Positions 43,456-50,847 of a DNA stretch of 64,000 nucleotides are shown here, piece by piece. Every line of letters starts with the position of its first letter. Positions within the stretch are counted from its first letter, which is position 1. The DNA is taken from the NCBI GenBank assembly GCA_964550165.1, contig CAZJYC010000001.1:62001-126000 (forward strand), in the 5' to 3' direction. Position numbers and translations under genes: made by a program. The stretch comes from CAZJYC01 sp964550165. Lineage in GTDB: Bacteria; Acidobacteriota; Aminicenantia; Aminicenantales; Aminicenantaceae. The notes beneath the pieces are model-generated. The model ran no database searches and had not been told where the DNA came from. It was given only the letters and a program-made list of their open reading frames with translations.

Positions 43456-43664
43456 GCAGACTTCTAACCAGAAGATATTTTCACATAGACCTTCCTGTCA
43501 ATAATTCTCATTTTTCACCTCAAGTTTTAAATTAGCACAGAAGAGCGGAATTCGATCCCACTCTGACTTTTCCTTGCTGGAGTCGATTTTAGCAAAAAAT
43601 GGGTAGCAAAAAACGCATGCAATTCATTGAAAACAAGGAAGAAAAAAATTTTTCGAAAAAGTAC

Positions 43665-43691
43665 TTGACACGTAAAAAAATTGGGTATAAA
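43665..43691 (+). promoter_or_regulatory. Promoter of the nrdD operon
   Basis: TTGACA (43665-43670), 15-base spacer, TATAAA (43686-43691). The short spacer makes it non-ideal; the predicted start is just upstream of the NrdR boxes. Confidence 0.5.
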
Positions 43692-43704
43692 TTTTCAGAT
43701 GCTT

Positions 43705-43752
43705 ATACAACATTTTGTATTTTCAATCACGATATTATACAAAATATGGCAT
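43705..43752 (+). promoter_or_regulatory. Pair of NrdR-type boxes
   Basis: Box 1, ATACAACATTTTGTAT (43705-43720), is a near-perfect dyad that matches the NrdR core CwAnATnTwG in full. Box 2, ATACAAAATATGGCAT (43737-43752), matches 9 of the 10 core positions. Centre-to-centre distance is 32 bp, three helical turns, as usual for NrdR. NrdR represses ribonucleotide reductase genes when dATP is high; no nrdR gene is seen here. Confidence 0.72.
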
Positions 43753-43880
43753 TATTGTTGATTCCTTTCTTCGGCTCTACCAGGGAAAAGCACCTCTCGA
43801 ACGAAGGTCCCTTCCCTGGTAGAGAATGAGAAAAAGAGAGCTTTTGATTCATTTTATATAGAAGGGAAAGGAGGACTTCG

Positions 43881-45950
43881 ATGCAGAGAGCAATCACCAG
43901 AATCAAAAAGAGAGATGGGAGTATCGCTGATTTTGTTCAGGATAAAATTACCACTGCCGTTTACAAAGCCATGGAATCCCACGGAATCACAGATCGCAGC
44001 CTAGCCAAAACAGTTTCCGATATTGTGACCTTTATGCTCGAGGATAAGTTCGCAGGTTACACCATTCCCTCTGTGGAGCAGATTCAGGACATCGTGGAAA
44101 TGGTTCTCATGAAGCAGGGCTATCATGAGATTGCAAAGTCCTACATTCTCTACCGGGAAAGACACAAAGAGATCAGAGAAGCAAGAGAGACAGGCATCAA
44201 CCTGGTGAGGCTGATCAAGGATTACATCAACGATATAGACTGGAAGATTAGAGAAAACTCCAATGAAGGCGTGACGAGCTTTTCTGGCCTCAACGCTAGA
44301 ATTTCCGGTGAAGTCCTCACCAATTTTGCCCTCAACCAGCTTTATTCAGAAAAAGTCAAGAAAGCCCATCAGGAAGGAGATTTCCATCTCCATGACCTTT
44401 CCTACCCCATCGTCGCCTATTGCGCGGGTTGGTCACTGGATAAGCTTCTCCGAAAAGGATTTGGGCATGTGCCCAATCAAGTTCACTCTTCTCCAGCCAA
44501 GCATCTGGAAACAGCAACCCTGCACATGGTGAATTTTATCGGGACGATGCAGGGGGAGTTTGCCGGAGCTCAGGCTTTTTCCAGTGTGGATACACTTCTG
44601 GCTCCCTTTGTCCGAGCCGATCGACTGGACTACGACCGGGTCAAGCAGGATATCCAGAAGCTCATCTATGGTCTGAATGTTCCTTCGCGCTGGGGATGGC
44701 AGACTCCTTTCTCCAACTTGACTTTTGATTGGACAATTCCCGCAGACATGAAAGACAAGCCTGTTGTCGTCGGAGGGGAAGAGCTCGATTCGACTTATGG
44801 CGAGTACCAGGAAGAGATGGACATGATCAACAGAGCTTTTCTGGAGCTGATGAGAGAGGGAGACCAGCAAGGACGTGTTTTCACTTTTCCCATTCCCACC
44901 TATAACCTGACCGAAGATTTCAACTGGGACGCTCGCAACGCCAATCTCCTTTTTGAAGTCACAGCCAAATACGGAATTCCGTATTTTCAGAATTATCTCG
45001 GAACAGGTCTGAATCCCGGCGATATCCGGGCCATGTGTTGCCGCTTGAACCTGGACCAGAGAGAGATCCTGAGAAGGCCTGGCAATATCTGGGGCCCCGG
45101 GGATTCCACCGGTTCGATCGGAGTGGTGACCCTCAACATGAATAGAATCGGCTATGAATCCAGCTCCCGGCCAGAGTTTTTCGAGAGGCTGAAAAATATC
45201 ATGGTCTTGGCGAAGCAATCGCTTGAGACAAAGCGCGAAGTCATCAACAACATGATGACCAAAGGTCTTGTCCCTTACACCCTGAACTATCTGGGCCATT
45301 TTGATAACCATTTTTCGACCATAGGTGTTTGCGGCATGCATGAGTGCTGCCTGAATCTTCTCGGGAAGGGCATCGGCACTCCGGAGGGAAAAGAGTTTAC
45401 ATTAGAGGTTCTCAACTTCATGAGAGAGACCATCCGCGAGTTCCAGGAAGAGACAGGGAATCTTTATAATTTGGAAGCAACGCCAGCCGAATCGACATCA
45501 TACCGTCTGGCAAGGCTGGATAAGGAGAAGTACCATAACATTATCACTTCAGGGACAGAGAAGCACCCCTATCTGACGAATTCGACCCAGTTGAATGTGG
45601 ATTCGACCCGGGATATCTTTGAAGCTCTGGAGCATCAGAAGGATATTCAGCCCCTGTATACGGGCGGGACTATCTTCCATGGCTTCCTTCCAGAAGCCAT
45701 TGACAGGGAGACGTGTAAGAAATTGGTGTGCAAGATCGCTGAGACGAGAATTCCCTATTTCAGCCTCACCCCGACTTTCAGCGTGTGTTACAATCACGGC
45801 TATATCAGGGGCGAATCCCAGAAATGCCCGAAATGCGGCCAGGCGACCGAGGTCTATTCCCGGATCGTAGGGTACTTGAGGCCGGTCAGAACCTGGAACG
45901 ACGGCAAACAGCAGGAATTCAAGGATAGAACACCATACCAAATTAGCTAA
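43881..45950 (+). CDS. nrdD: Anaerobic (class III) ribonucleoside-triphosphate reductase
   Basis: 689 residues: N-terminal ATP-cone (~1-95) for allosteric control, then the glycyl-radical barrel. Visible: active-site cysteines in VAYCAGWSL and RAMCCRLNL, the glycyl radical loop RIVGYLRPV (Gly664), and a C-terminal zinc-binding segment (CYNHGY...CPKCGQ). It makes deoxynucleotides from NTPs without oxygen, so the host lives at least partly anaerobically. The ATG follows AAGGAGG. Operon: nrdD, redoxin, nrdG, dut. Confidence 0.96.
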   Translation: MQRAITRIKKRDGSIADFVQDKITTAVYKAMESHGITDRSLAKTVSDIVTFMLEDKFAGYTIPSVEQIQDIVEMVLMKQGYHEIAKSYILYRERHKEIREARETGINLVRLIKDYINDIDWKIRENSNEGVTSFSGLNARISGEVLTNFALNQLYSEKVKKAHQEGDFHLHDLSYPIVAYCAGWSLDKLLRKGFGHVPNQVHSSPAKHLETATLHMVNFIGTMQGEFAGAQAFSSVDTLLAPFVRADRLDYDRVKQDIQKLIYGLNVPSRWGWQTPFSNLTFDWTIPADMKDKPVVVGGEELDSTYGEYQEEMDMINRAFLELMREGDQQGRVFTFPIPTYNLTEDFNWDARNANLLFEVTAKYGIPYFQNYLGTGLNPGDIRAMCCRLNLDQREILRRPGNIWGPGDSTGSIGVVTLNMNRIGYESSSRPEFFERLKNIMVLAKQSLETKREVINNMMTKGLVPYTLNYLGHFDNHFSTIGVCGMHECCLNLLGKGIGTPEGKEFTLEVLNFMRETIREFQEETGNLYNLEATPAESTSYRLARLDKEKYHNIITSGTEKHPYLTNSTQLNVDSTRDIFEALEHQKDIQPLYTGGTIFHGFLPEAIDRETCKKLVCKIAETRIPYFSLTPTFSVCYNHGYIRGESQKCPKCGQATEVYSRIVGYLRPVRTWNDGKQQEFKDRTPYQIS

Positions 45951-45953
45951 GAG

Positions 45954-46220
45954 ATGAGATATCTTCTTTTCACTTACCCCAGCTGCCCGAGGTGTGATGA
46001 ACTCAAGAAGACTCTCGAAGAGACGGACTTAGAAGGGGAGGAATACAACCTCAGCCAGAAAGAGAGCAAGCTGAGAATCCGGGAATTCTTGGGAGTTATC
46101 AGGCGTGACGATAAAAGGGGAATCATCATCCCGACTTTGGTCCTTCAGAAGGAAAAAGAGGTTGTCGCTGTGCTCAACACCCCCAAGGAGTTAGAGGATT
46201 GGTTGAGATCAAAGGATTAG
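45954..46220 (+). CDS. Glutaredoxin/NrdH-like redoxin
   Basis: 88 residues with a thioredoxin fold; active site CPRC in YPSCPRCDELKKTLEE and cis-Pro in IIIPTLVLQK. It begins 3 bases after nrdD. Likely an electron donor or redox partner for the reductase or its activase; some class III enzymes use glutaredoxin or thioredoxin rather than formate. This is inference from context. Its last 22 bases overlap nrdG. Confidence 0.82.
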   Translation: MRYLLFTYPSCPRCDELKKTLEETDLEGEEYNLSQKESKLRIREFLGVIRRDDKRGIIIPTLVLQKEKEVVAVLNTPKELEDWLRSKD

Positions 46221-46897
46221 AGAAATTTGCCAGCAAGGATTTCGTCGGTCACATCTCCTCGACAGTGTTTTTGGGGGGATGCAATTTCCGGTGCCCCTTC
46301 TGCCACAACGCCGACCTGGTCTTGAGGCCTGAGACGCTGCCCACCTTTCCTTTGGATTATTTCATCGGCTATCTCGATAAAAGAAGAGGCTGGCTTGAGG
46401 GAATCTGCGTTTCTGGAGGAGAGCCTCTCATCCATGATGATTTGGAGGTGGTGCTTGCCCTGATCAAAGAACGCAAGCTTCTGGTCAAAGTTGACACCAA
46501 CGGTTCCTTTCCCTCCAGGTTAGAAGAGCTCATCAGGAAGAAACTCATCGACCATATCGCTATGGATGTCAAAGCTCCGCTGGAACGGTACAGAGAAGTC
46601 ACTCGCTCCGCGGTGAGAGAGCAGGATATTGCGCAGAGCGTCGCCATTATCAGGAACTCTGGCCTTGAATATGTTTTTCGAACCACAGCCGTTCCAGGCC
46701 TGGTGGGACATGAAGACATCCAAAAGATCGGCGAGATGCTCAAAGGGGCCAGGCTTTTCCAGCTCCAGCAATTTCATTCCCAGAACACCATCGATAGCCA
46801 GTACCTTCAGAGAAAACCTTACAGCAGCCAGGAGCTCCAAGATTTGGCCAGGGCCGCAGAGCCTTATTTTGGACAAGTCAGGATTGAGGGTGTCTGA
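46199..46897 (+). CDS. nrdG: Anaerobic ribonucleotide reductase activating protein (radical SAM)
   Basis: 232 residues. Radical SAM cluster motif CNFRCPFC within GGCNFRCPFCHNADLV and the SGGEP motif (CVSGGEPLIH). It generates the glycyl radical on NrdD. The family branch is the longer PflA-like type also annotated as anaerobic RNR activase. The start is a TTG at 46199 inside the preceding gene, chosen because it gives the usual EIKGLEKFA N-terminus; no nearer ATG exists before the cluster. Confidence 0.92.
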   Translation: MVEIKGLEKFASKDFVGHISSTVFLGGCNFRCPFCHNADLVLRPETLPTFPLDYFIGYLDKRRGWLEGICVSGGEPLIHDDLEVVLALIKERKLLVKVDTNGSFPSRLEELIRKKLIDHIAMDVKAPLERYREVTRSAVREQDIAQSVAIIRNSGLEYVFRTTAVPGLVGHEDIQKIGEMLKGARLFQLQQFHSQNTIDSQYLQRKPYSSQELQDLARAAEPYFGQVRIEGV

Positions 46898-46900
46898 GGC

Positions 46901-47323
46901 ATGGAACTCAAGGTGAAGAGAGTCAGTCGGGAAGCCAGGCTTCCTTCCTATCATCATCGAGGCGATGCGGGGCTGGATATTTTCTCGGCGATGGATTGCG
47001 TTCTGAAGCCCGGCGAAGTGCAAGCCGTCCTGACAGGCATCAAAGTCGCTATTCCTGAAGGATTTGTGGGGCTCGTTTGGGATAAGAGCGGGATCTCCCT
47101 CAAGGGAATCCACAGGCTGGCAGGTGTTATCGACTCGGGTTACCGGGGGGAAGTTAAGGTGGTCATGGCCAATCTGGGTGAAGAGCCTTTTGTCATCGAA
47201 AAAGGAATGAAGATCGCCCAGCTTCTCGTCCAGCCGGTGGTCGAAGTCCAGGTCGTGGAAACTGATGATCTGGGAGGCACCCCGCGCGGAGAAGCAGGCT
47301 TTGGAAGCACTGGAAAATATTAG
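46901..47323 (+). CDS. dut: dUTP pyrophosphatase
   Basis: 140 residues, trimeric dUTPase family. Motif I AGLDIFSA, motif II DKSGIS, motif III GVIDSGYRGEV, motif IV IAQLLVQPV, motif V RGEAGFGSTG are all present. It hydrolyses dUTP to dUMP and PPi, keeping uracil out of DNA and feeding dTMP synthesis. Start 3 bases after nrdG stop; last gene of the deoxynucleotide operon. Confidence 0.96.
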   Translation: MELKVKRVSREARLPSYHHRGDAGLDIFSAMDCVLKPGEVQAVLTGIKVAIPEGFVGLVWDKSGISLKGIHRLAGVIDSGYRGEVKVVMANLGEEPFVIEKGMKIAQLLVQPVVEVQVVETDDLGGTPRGEAGFGSTGKY

Positions 47324-47338
47324 CTTCAGTTAGCTTTC

Positions 47339-47357
47339 GGATTTGGAAAATCCTTTT
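47339..47357 (+). terminator. Weak terminator candidate after dut
   Basis: GGATTT-GGA-AAATCC followed by TTTT. The stem is only six pairs, so termination may be inefficient. Confidence 0.35.
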
Positions 47358-47452
47358 CCCACTCTCAATGTTCCCAAAATCTTTCTCCAGGATTGATGGC
47401 TTCTAAGGAATAGCTCTCGATTTTCGAGCTGGCCTTGCTTATAATGAGGACG

Positions 47453-48181
47453 ATGAAAAGCCCGAGTCACAAAAAGCGATTCGACATCAAAAAGAGATTT
47501 GCGGTTGTTCTGGTTCATCCCGATCATCCCGAAAATATCGGACTCGTTGCTCGGAACATGAAGAACACGGGATTTGAGGAACTCAGGATCGTCCGTCCGA
47601 CAGGCCTCGAGCAAAAAGCATACAAAACTGCCGTTCATGCTGCAGACATTTTGGAGAAAGCTAAGATTTACTCAAAACTCAGTCAGGCCACTGAAGATTT
47701 GGACCTTGTTTTTGCCTCAACCTCAAAGAAGAGGAAGAATTTTCCAGTCGTGCCTTTGGATGAAGCTGTCAAAAAAATGTTCAGCTTTCCCCCTTCGACG
47801 CGCATCGGCCTTCTCTTCGGGAATGAGAGAACAGGTTTGACATCCGAGGAGCTGCGCAGCTCCAATTTCTGTTTCACCATTCCTCAGGTATCCAGGCAGC
47901 CATCTTATAACCTCGCTTCTGCTGTTGTCCTGACTCTGTTCCACGTCTATTCTTATCACCCCAGCCATCGAGCGATCATTCACAAGAATCCTCTTTCGCG
48001 AAAAGATCAGGAGAACTGCATTTCTCTTATCCTTGAAAAGCTGGACAAGCGAGGGTTTATCCACCGGACAAACAGACTTCATATGACAGAGATGATCCAT
48101 GACCTTTTCGGTCGGTTGGCGTTGACGGAGAAGGATAAAAGATTGCTTCTTGCTCTTTTTTCCAAAGCCACGAATGAATAA
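47453..48181 (+). CDS. SpoU/TrmH-family RNA methyltransferase (TrmJ-like)
   Basis: 242 residues from ATG 47453 (GAGG 4 bases upstream). SPOUT motifs: 1, HPENIGLVARNMKNTGF; 2, IGLLFGNERTGLTSEEL; 3, SYNLASAVVLTLFHV. The C-terminal ~65 residues are a helical extension as in TrmJ. It would 2'-O-methylate a tRNA, probably position 32, but the family also has rRNA members. TATAAT at 47440 overlaps the leader, so a near-leaderless transcript is possible. Confidence 0.88.
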   Translation: MKSPSHKKRFDIKKRFAVVLVHPDHPENIGLVARNMKNTGFEELRIVRPTGLEQKAYKTAVHAADILEKAKIYSKLSQATEDLDLVFASTSKKRKNFPVVPLDEAVKKMFSFPPSTRIGLLFGNERTGLTSEELRSSNFCFTIPQVSRQPSYNLASAVVLTLFHVYSYHPSHRAIIHKNPLSRKDQENCISLILEKLDKRGFIHRTNRLHMTEMIHDLFGRLALTEKDKRLLLALFSKATNE

Positions 48182-48311
48182 TGGTGCAAGAAATTGTGTG
48201 AGAGTATCATGCGGGTGACAAAAGGAAGTGTGGCCATCCGACGACGTTTTCTTCTTGCGTTTGTATTAGTATTTTGGGTCCGCTATTTTTGGTTGAAAAA
48301 GGAGAATCGCT

Positions 48312-48713
48312 ATGGACAAAGATTTGAAAGTGCGCTTCCCGGGCGGTGCGCGGGTGGATGTGGAATACAAAGGCTTTGTGATCAAAACCGACCAGCCCGT
48401 TTACTTTGGAGGAGAAGGTTCAGCTCCCGCTCCCTTTGACCTTTTTCTCGGCTCCATTGCCGCCTGTGTAGGATATTACGTCCTTGCTTTTTGCCAGAAC
48501 CGGGAGATCCCCTACGAAAAAACGAGTGTAGTGATGAAAACAAAAAAGAATCCCGAGACCAAGAGGATCGATGAGATCTTGTTTGAGATTGGCCTTCCTC
48601 CGGAGTTTCCGGAAAAATATAAAAATGCGGTGATCAAGACTGTTGACACCTGTTCGGTCAAAGCCCACATTGTCAAGCCGCCCGCCTTTGCCATAACAGT
48701 TACAATTGGCTGA
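48312..48713 (+). CDS. OsmC family peroxiredoxin-like protein
   Basis: 133 residues with the OsmC fold. The two redox cysteines are in SIAACVGYYVLAF and KTVDTCSVKAHI. OsmC proteins reduce organic peroxides; this short member is of the YhfA/OsmC-like type. GGAG lies 8 bases before the ATG. It is convergent with sppA, with 10 bases between them. Confidence 0.87.
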   Translation: MDKDLKVRFPGGARVDVEYKGFVIKTDQPVYFGGEGSAPAPFDLFLGSIAACVGYYVLAFCQNREIPYEKTSVVMKTKKNPETKRIDEILFEIGLPPEFPEKYKNAVIKTVDTCSVKAHIVKPPAFAITVTIG

Positions 48714-48723
48714 TCGACCCCGT

Positions 48724-49695
48724 CTATCTCGAAGCCTGGGGCAGCCAGAGGTAATAAAAGCCGCTCTTCAAGGAACGGAGAATCTCTTCAAAGCTTTTCT
48801 CTTCGAAAAGCGTTCTGCTCTCCAGTTTTGTGGCATAGATGTTTGTCTTTCTTGAAGGATAATAGGTGTAGGCAATGACTTTGGCGTCTTTGAGGGAGGC
48901 GAGGGAAAGAGCCTTTTGGCGGGCCGAATCAAAATAGCCGATTTCATCGATAAGTTTTAATTTGTAAGCCTGGTGAGCCGTGTAGATCCGGCCATCGGCT
49001 ATTTTTTTTAGCTCTTCCATGGAAAGAACATTCTTTCGTTTTTGATAAACCACATCCAGGAACTTTTGATAGAGCTCATCCACAACCTCCTGAAAGATTT
49101 TTTTCTCATCCTCGGTCATCTCACGAAAAGTGCTTCCCGAGTCTTTCATCTCTCCCGACTTGACGATGTTCACTTTAACGCCGATTTTTGCAAAGAGCTC
49201 CTGGATGTTGGGGAAGATGGAGATGACTCCGATGCTTCCGGTGATTGTCGAAGGATGGGCGATTGTGAAGTCGCAGGCCGAGGCAATATAATAGCCTCCT
49301 GAAGCTGCGAGCCCCATCATCATTCCCACCACTGGAATGCGCGTTTTTTCTTTGAACCGCAAAATTTCGCTGTAAAGAATGTCGCTGGTGGTGACTTCCC
49401 CTCCTGGCGTGTCCAGGCGGAGGATGATCGCCTTGACCTTATCGTCTTCAGACGCTTTCTCCAGCCTGTAGTAGACCTGAGAAAGTATATCTCCTTCTTT
49501 GGAAAAGAGGCCGGTGTTGAGGGAGCTGGTGATCATCCCTGAGATATCCAGAATAAGGATTTTTTCTTTGGCTTTGCTCTGGACAAGGGTGACCTCCTGA
49601 ATTTTTTCCTTACCGAGAAAATCGAGGTGAATGTGTGGTGCGCATGCGGACAGGATTAATGATAAAAAAATAATACTGACAAGACTTTTTTTCAT
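48724..49695 (-). CDS. sppA: Signal peptide peptidase SppA (S49 family), short form
   Basis: 323 residues from ATG 49695 (AGGAGGAGAGG upstream; ATG 49722 rejected). Lipobox-like LILSAC near residue 19 after a hydrophobic N-terminus. S49 core: IILRLDTPGGEVTTSDIL, catalytic Ser in GLAASGGYYIASACD, GSIGVISIFPNI, and the general-base Lys in the VVYQKRKNVLS region. It degrades cleaved signal peptides in the membrane. The possible lipidation is unusual but seen in some S49 proteins. Confidence 0.9.
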   Translation of the reverse strand: MKKSLVSIIFLSLILSACAPHIHLDFLGKEKIQEVTLVQSKAKEKILILDISGMITSSLNTGLFSKEGDILSQVYYRLEKASEDDKVKAIILRLDTPGGEVTTSDILYSEILRFKEKTRIPVVGMMMGLAASGGYYIASACDFTIAHPSTITGSIGVISIFPNIQELFAKIGVKVNIVKSGEMKDSGSTFREMTEDEKKIFQEVVDELYQKFLDVVYQKRKNVLSMEELKKIADGRIYTAHQAYKLKLIDEIGYFDSARQKALSLASLKDAKVIAYTYYPSRKTNIYATKLESRTLFEEKSFEEILRSLKSGFYYLWLPQASR

Positions 49696-49782
49696 CCTCT
49701 CCTCCTGAGTCTTTGGATTCAAACCGTTAGAAATTATATCATATCAAAATCAGCCAAGAGAAAGGAGATCTTTAAGAATGAG

Positions 49783-49965
49783 TAAGCATCTTTTTTCCGT
49801 GAAGGCCTATGATGATGAATGCCAAATCTCACAGTGCTGGCTTCCATCCCTCCTCGCCAAAGACCCTCCCGCCCACCTCCATGGGCTTCGGAGGGACGGA
49901 AACCAGCACCTCCATTCCTCGCTCTATCAAATCTCTTTTTTCATCATGGGAAAAAAGATGCTTCC
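49783..49965. repeat. R1 dispersed palindromic element, copy 3, with perfect 10-bp flanking direct repeats
   Basis: It begins TAAGCATCTTTTTTCCG and ends GGGAAAAAAGATGCTTCC, with the inner inverted pair as in copies 1 and 2. It is flanked on both sides by the identical TAAGAATGAG (49773-49782 and 49966-49975). The element with its flanks fills the space between sppA and the DUF429 gene. Confidence 0.93.
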
Positions 49966-49999
49966 TAAGAATGAGCAGCATTTGCTATCCTCTTAGATA

Positions 50000-50587
50000 A
50001 TGCAAAGTTTAATTGTCGCTGGCATCGATCTTGCCGGTGTCCCTCATCGTCCGAGCGGCTGGTGTCTCCTGAAAGGCTTGAAGGCAAAGACAGCACTTCT
50101 CTACTCGGATGAAGAAATCTTGAGCCAGGTTAAAAAGGAAAAGCCGGCCCTTGTGGCCATCGATGCTCCTTTGACTCTTCCTCCTGGACGGAAATCGATC
50201 CATGAAAGGACCGGTTCTCACTTTCGTCCCTGTGACCAGGAATTGAGCCGGAGGAAAATTCGCTTTTTCCCGGTTACCCTGGGGCCGATGAGGGGCTTGA
50301 CGGAGAGAGGCATAAAATTGCGAAGGGTGCTGGAGAGGGAAGGTTTTCAGGTTGTTGAGGTTTATCCGGGCGGAGCCCAGGACATCTGGAAAATTCCCCG
50401 TGTCAAACACAATCTTGCGGGGCTGCGTCGGGGCTTGAGGCGGCTGGGAATATCGGGCCTCAGGAAAGATTGCACCGGCCACGAGCTGGATGCGGCCACC
50501 GGCGCCCTTGTCGGTTTGCTTCACTTGCAGGGGAAAGCGGAAGTCTATGGAGACTTCACTCATGGAGGCATCATCATGCCGCGTTGA
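50000..50587 (+). CDS. DUF429 family protein (predicted RNase H-like nuclease)
   Basis: 195 residues. It starts IVAGIDLAGVPHRPSGW, and includes LVAIDAPLTLPPG, CDQELSRRKIRFFPVT and HELDAATGALVGLL, the conserved blocks of DUF429. The acidic residues in GIDLAG and AIDAPL fit the RNase H-like fold predicted for the family. No activity has been shown for this branch to my knowledge. No Shine-Dalgarno is clear before the ATG; R1 copy 3 ends 25 bases upstream. Confidence 0.82.
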   Translation: MQSLIVAGIDLAGVPHRPSGWCLLKGLKAKTALLYSDEEILSQVKKEKPALVAIDAPLTLPPGRKSIHERTGSHFRPCDQELSRRKIRFFPVTLGPMRGLTERGIKLRRVLEREGFQVVEVYPGGAQDIWKIPRVKHNLAGLRRGLRRLGISGLRKDCTGHELDAATGALVGLLHLQGKAEVYGDFTHGGIIMPR

Positions 50588-50598
50588 CCCAAATATCA

Positions 50599-50770
50599 GC
50601 AGAAAAGGGGACAGTCCCCTTTTTCTGCACCATGCCCGCTCAGCCTCCGCGTGCAAGCTTTTCAAGAGCGAACGCCGAAGGTCAAATCCTCAATGGTCGC
50701 TGCGGCTATCTCCCAAAATCTCTGGATATTCAGGGAGCAATCTTTTATCACGGAATTTGGGATGCATACT
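50599..50770. repeat. R2 mosaic dispersed repeat, copy B
   Basis: It begins with GCAGAAAAGGGGAC / GTCCCCTTTTTCTGC (one-base bulge), which may terminate the DUF429 gene. GCCCGCTCAGCCTC that follows is the reverse complement of text found in copies C and D. The last part, CTCAATGGTCGCTGCGGC to CACGGAATTTGGGATGCAT, is nearly identical to the end of copy D. Confidence 0.8.
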
Positions 50771-50847
50771 TTTCCTTATTTTTTATAGACCTTGGTTTGT
50801 TTTTTTAGTATTAATGGAGAATAAAAAACATCGAGAAAGGAGGAGGA
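50771..50847 (+). other. Leader region of the GH172 gene
   Basis: AT-rich; AAAGGAGGAGGA serves as ribosome site. No good -35/-10 pair was found, so the promoter may lie within R2 copy B. Confidence 0.35.

Larger units (their letters stand above)
43456..43880 (+). other. Regulatory leader region of the nrd operon
   Basis: 425 bases without a gene. It holds the promoter at 43665, two NrdR-type boxes (43705 and 43737), and a perfect 13-bp inverted repeat CTCTACCAGGGAA / TTCCCTGGTAGAG (43775-43787, 43812-43824) with a 24-base loop in the leader. The hairpin lacks a T-tract and does not cover the ribosome site AAAGGAGG at ~43867, so its role is unclear. Confidence 0.55.

Noticed and set aside
48194..48439. 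Small plus-strand open frame before the OsmC gene
   Set aside because: No ribosome site; it runs through the osmC start in another frame and becomes Arg/Gly-rich.
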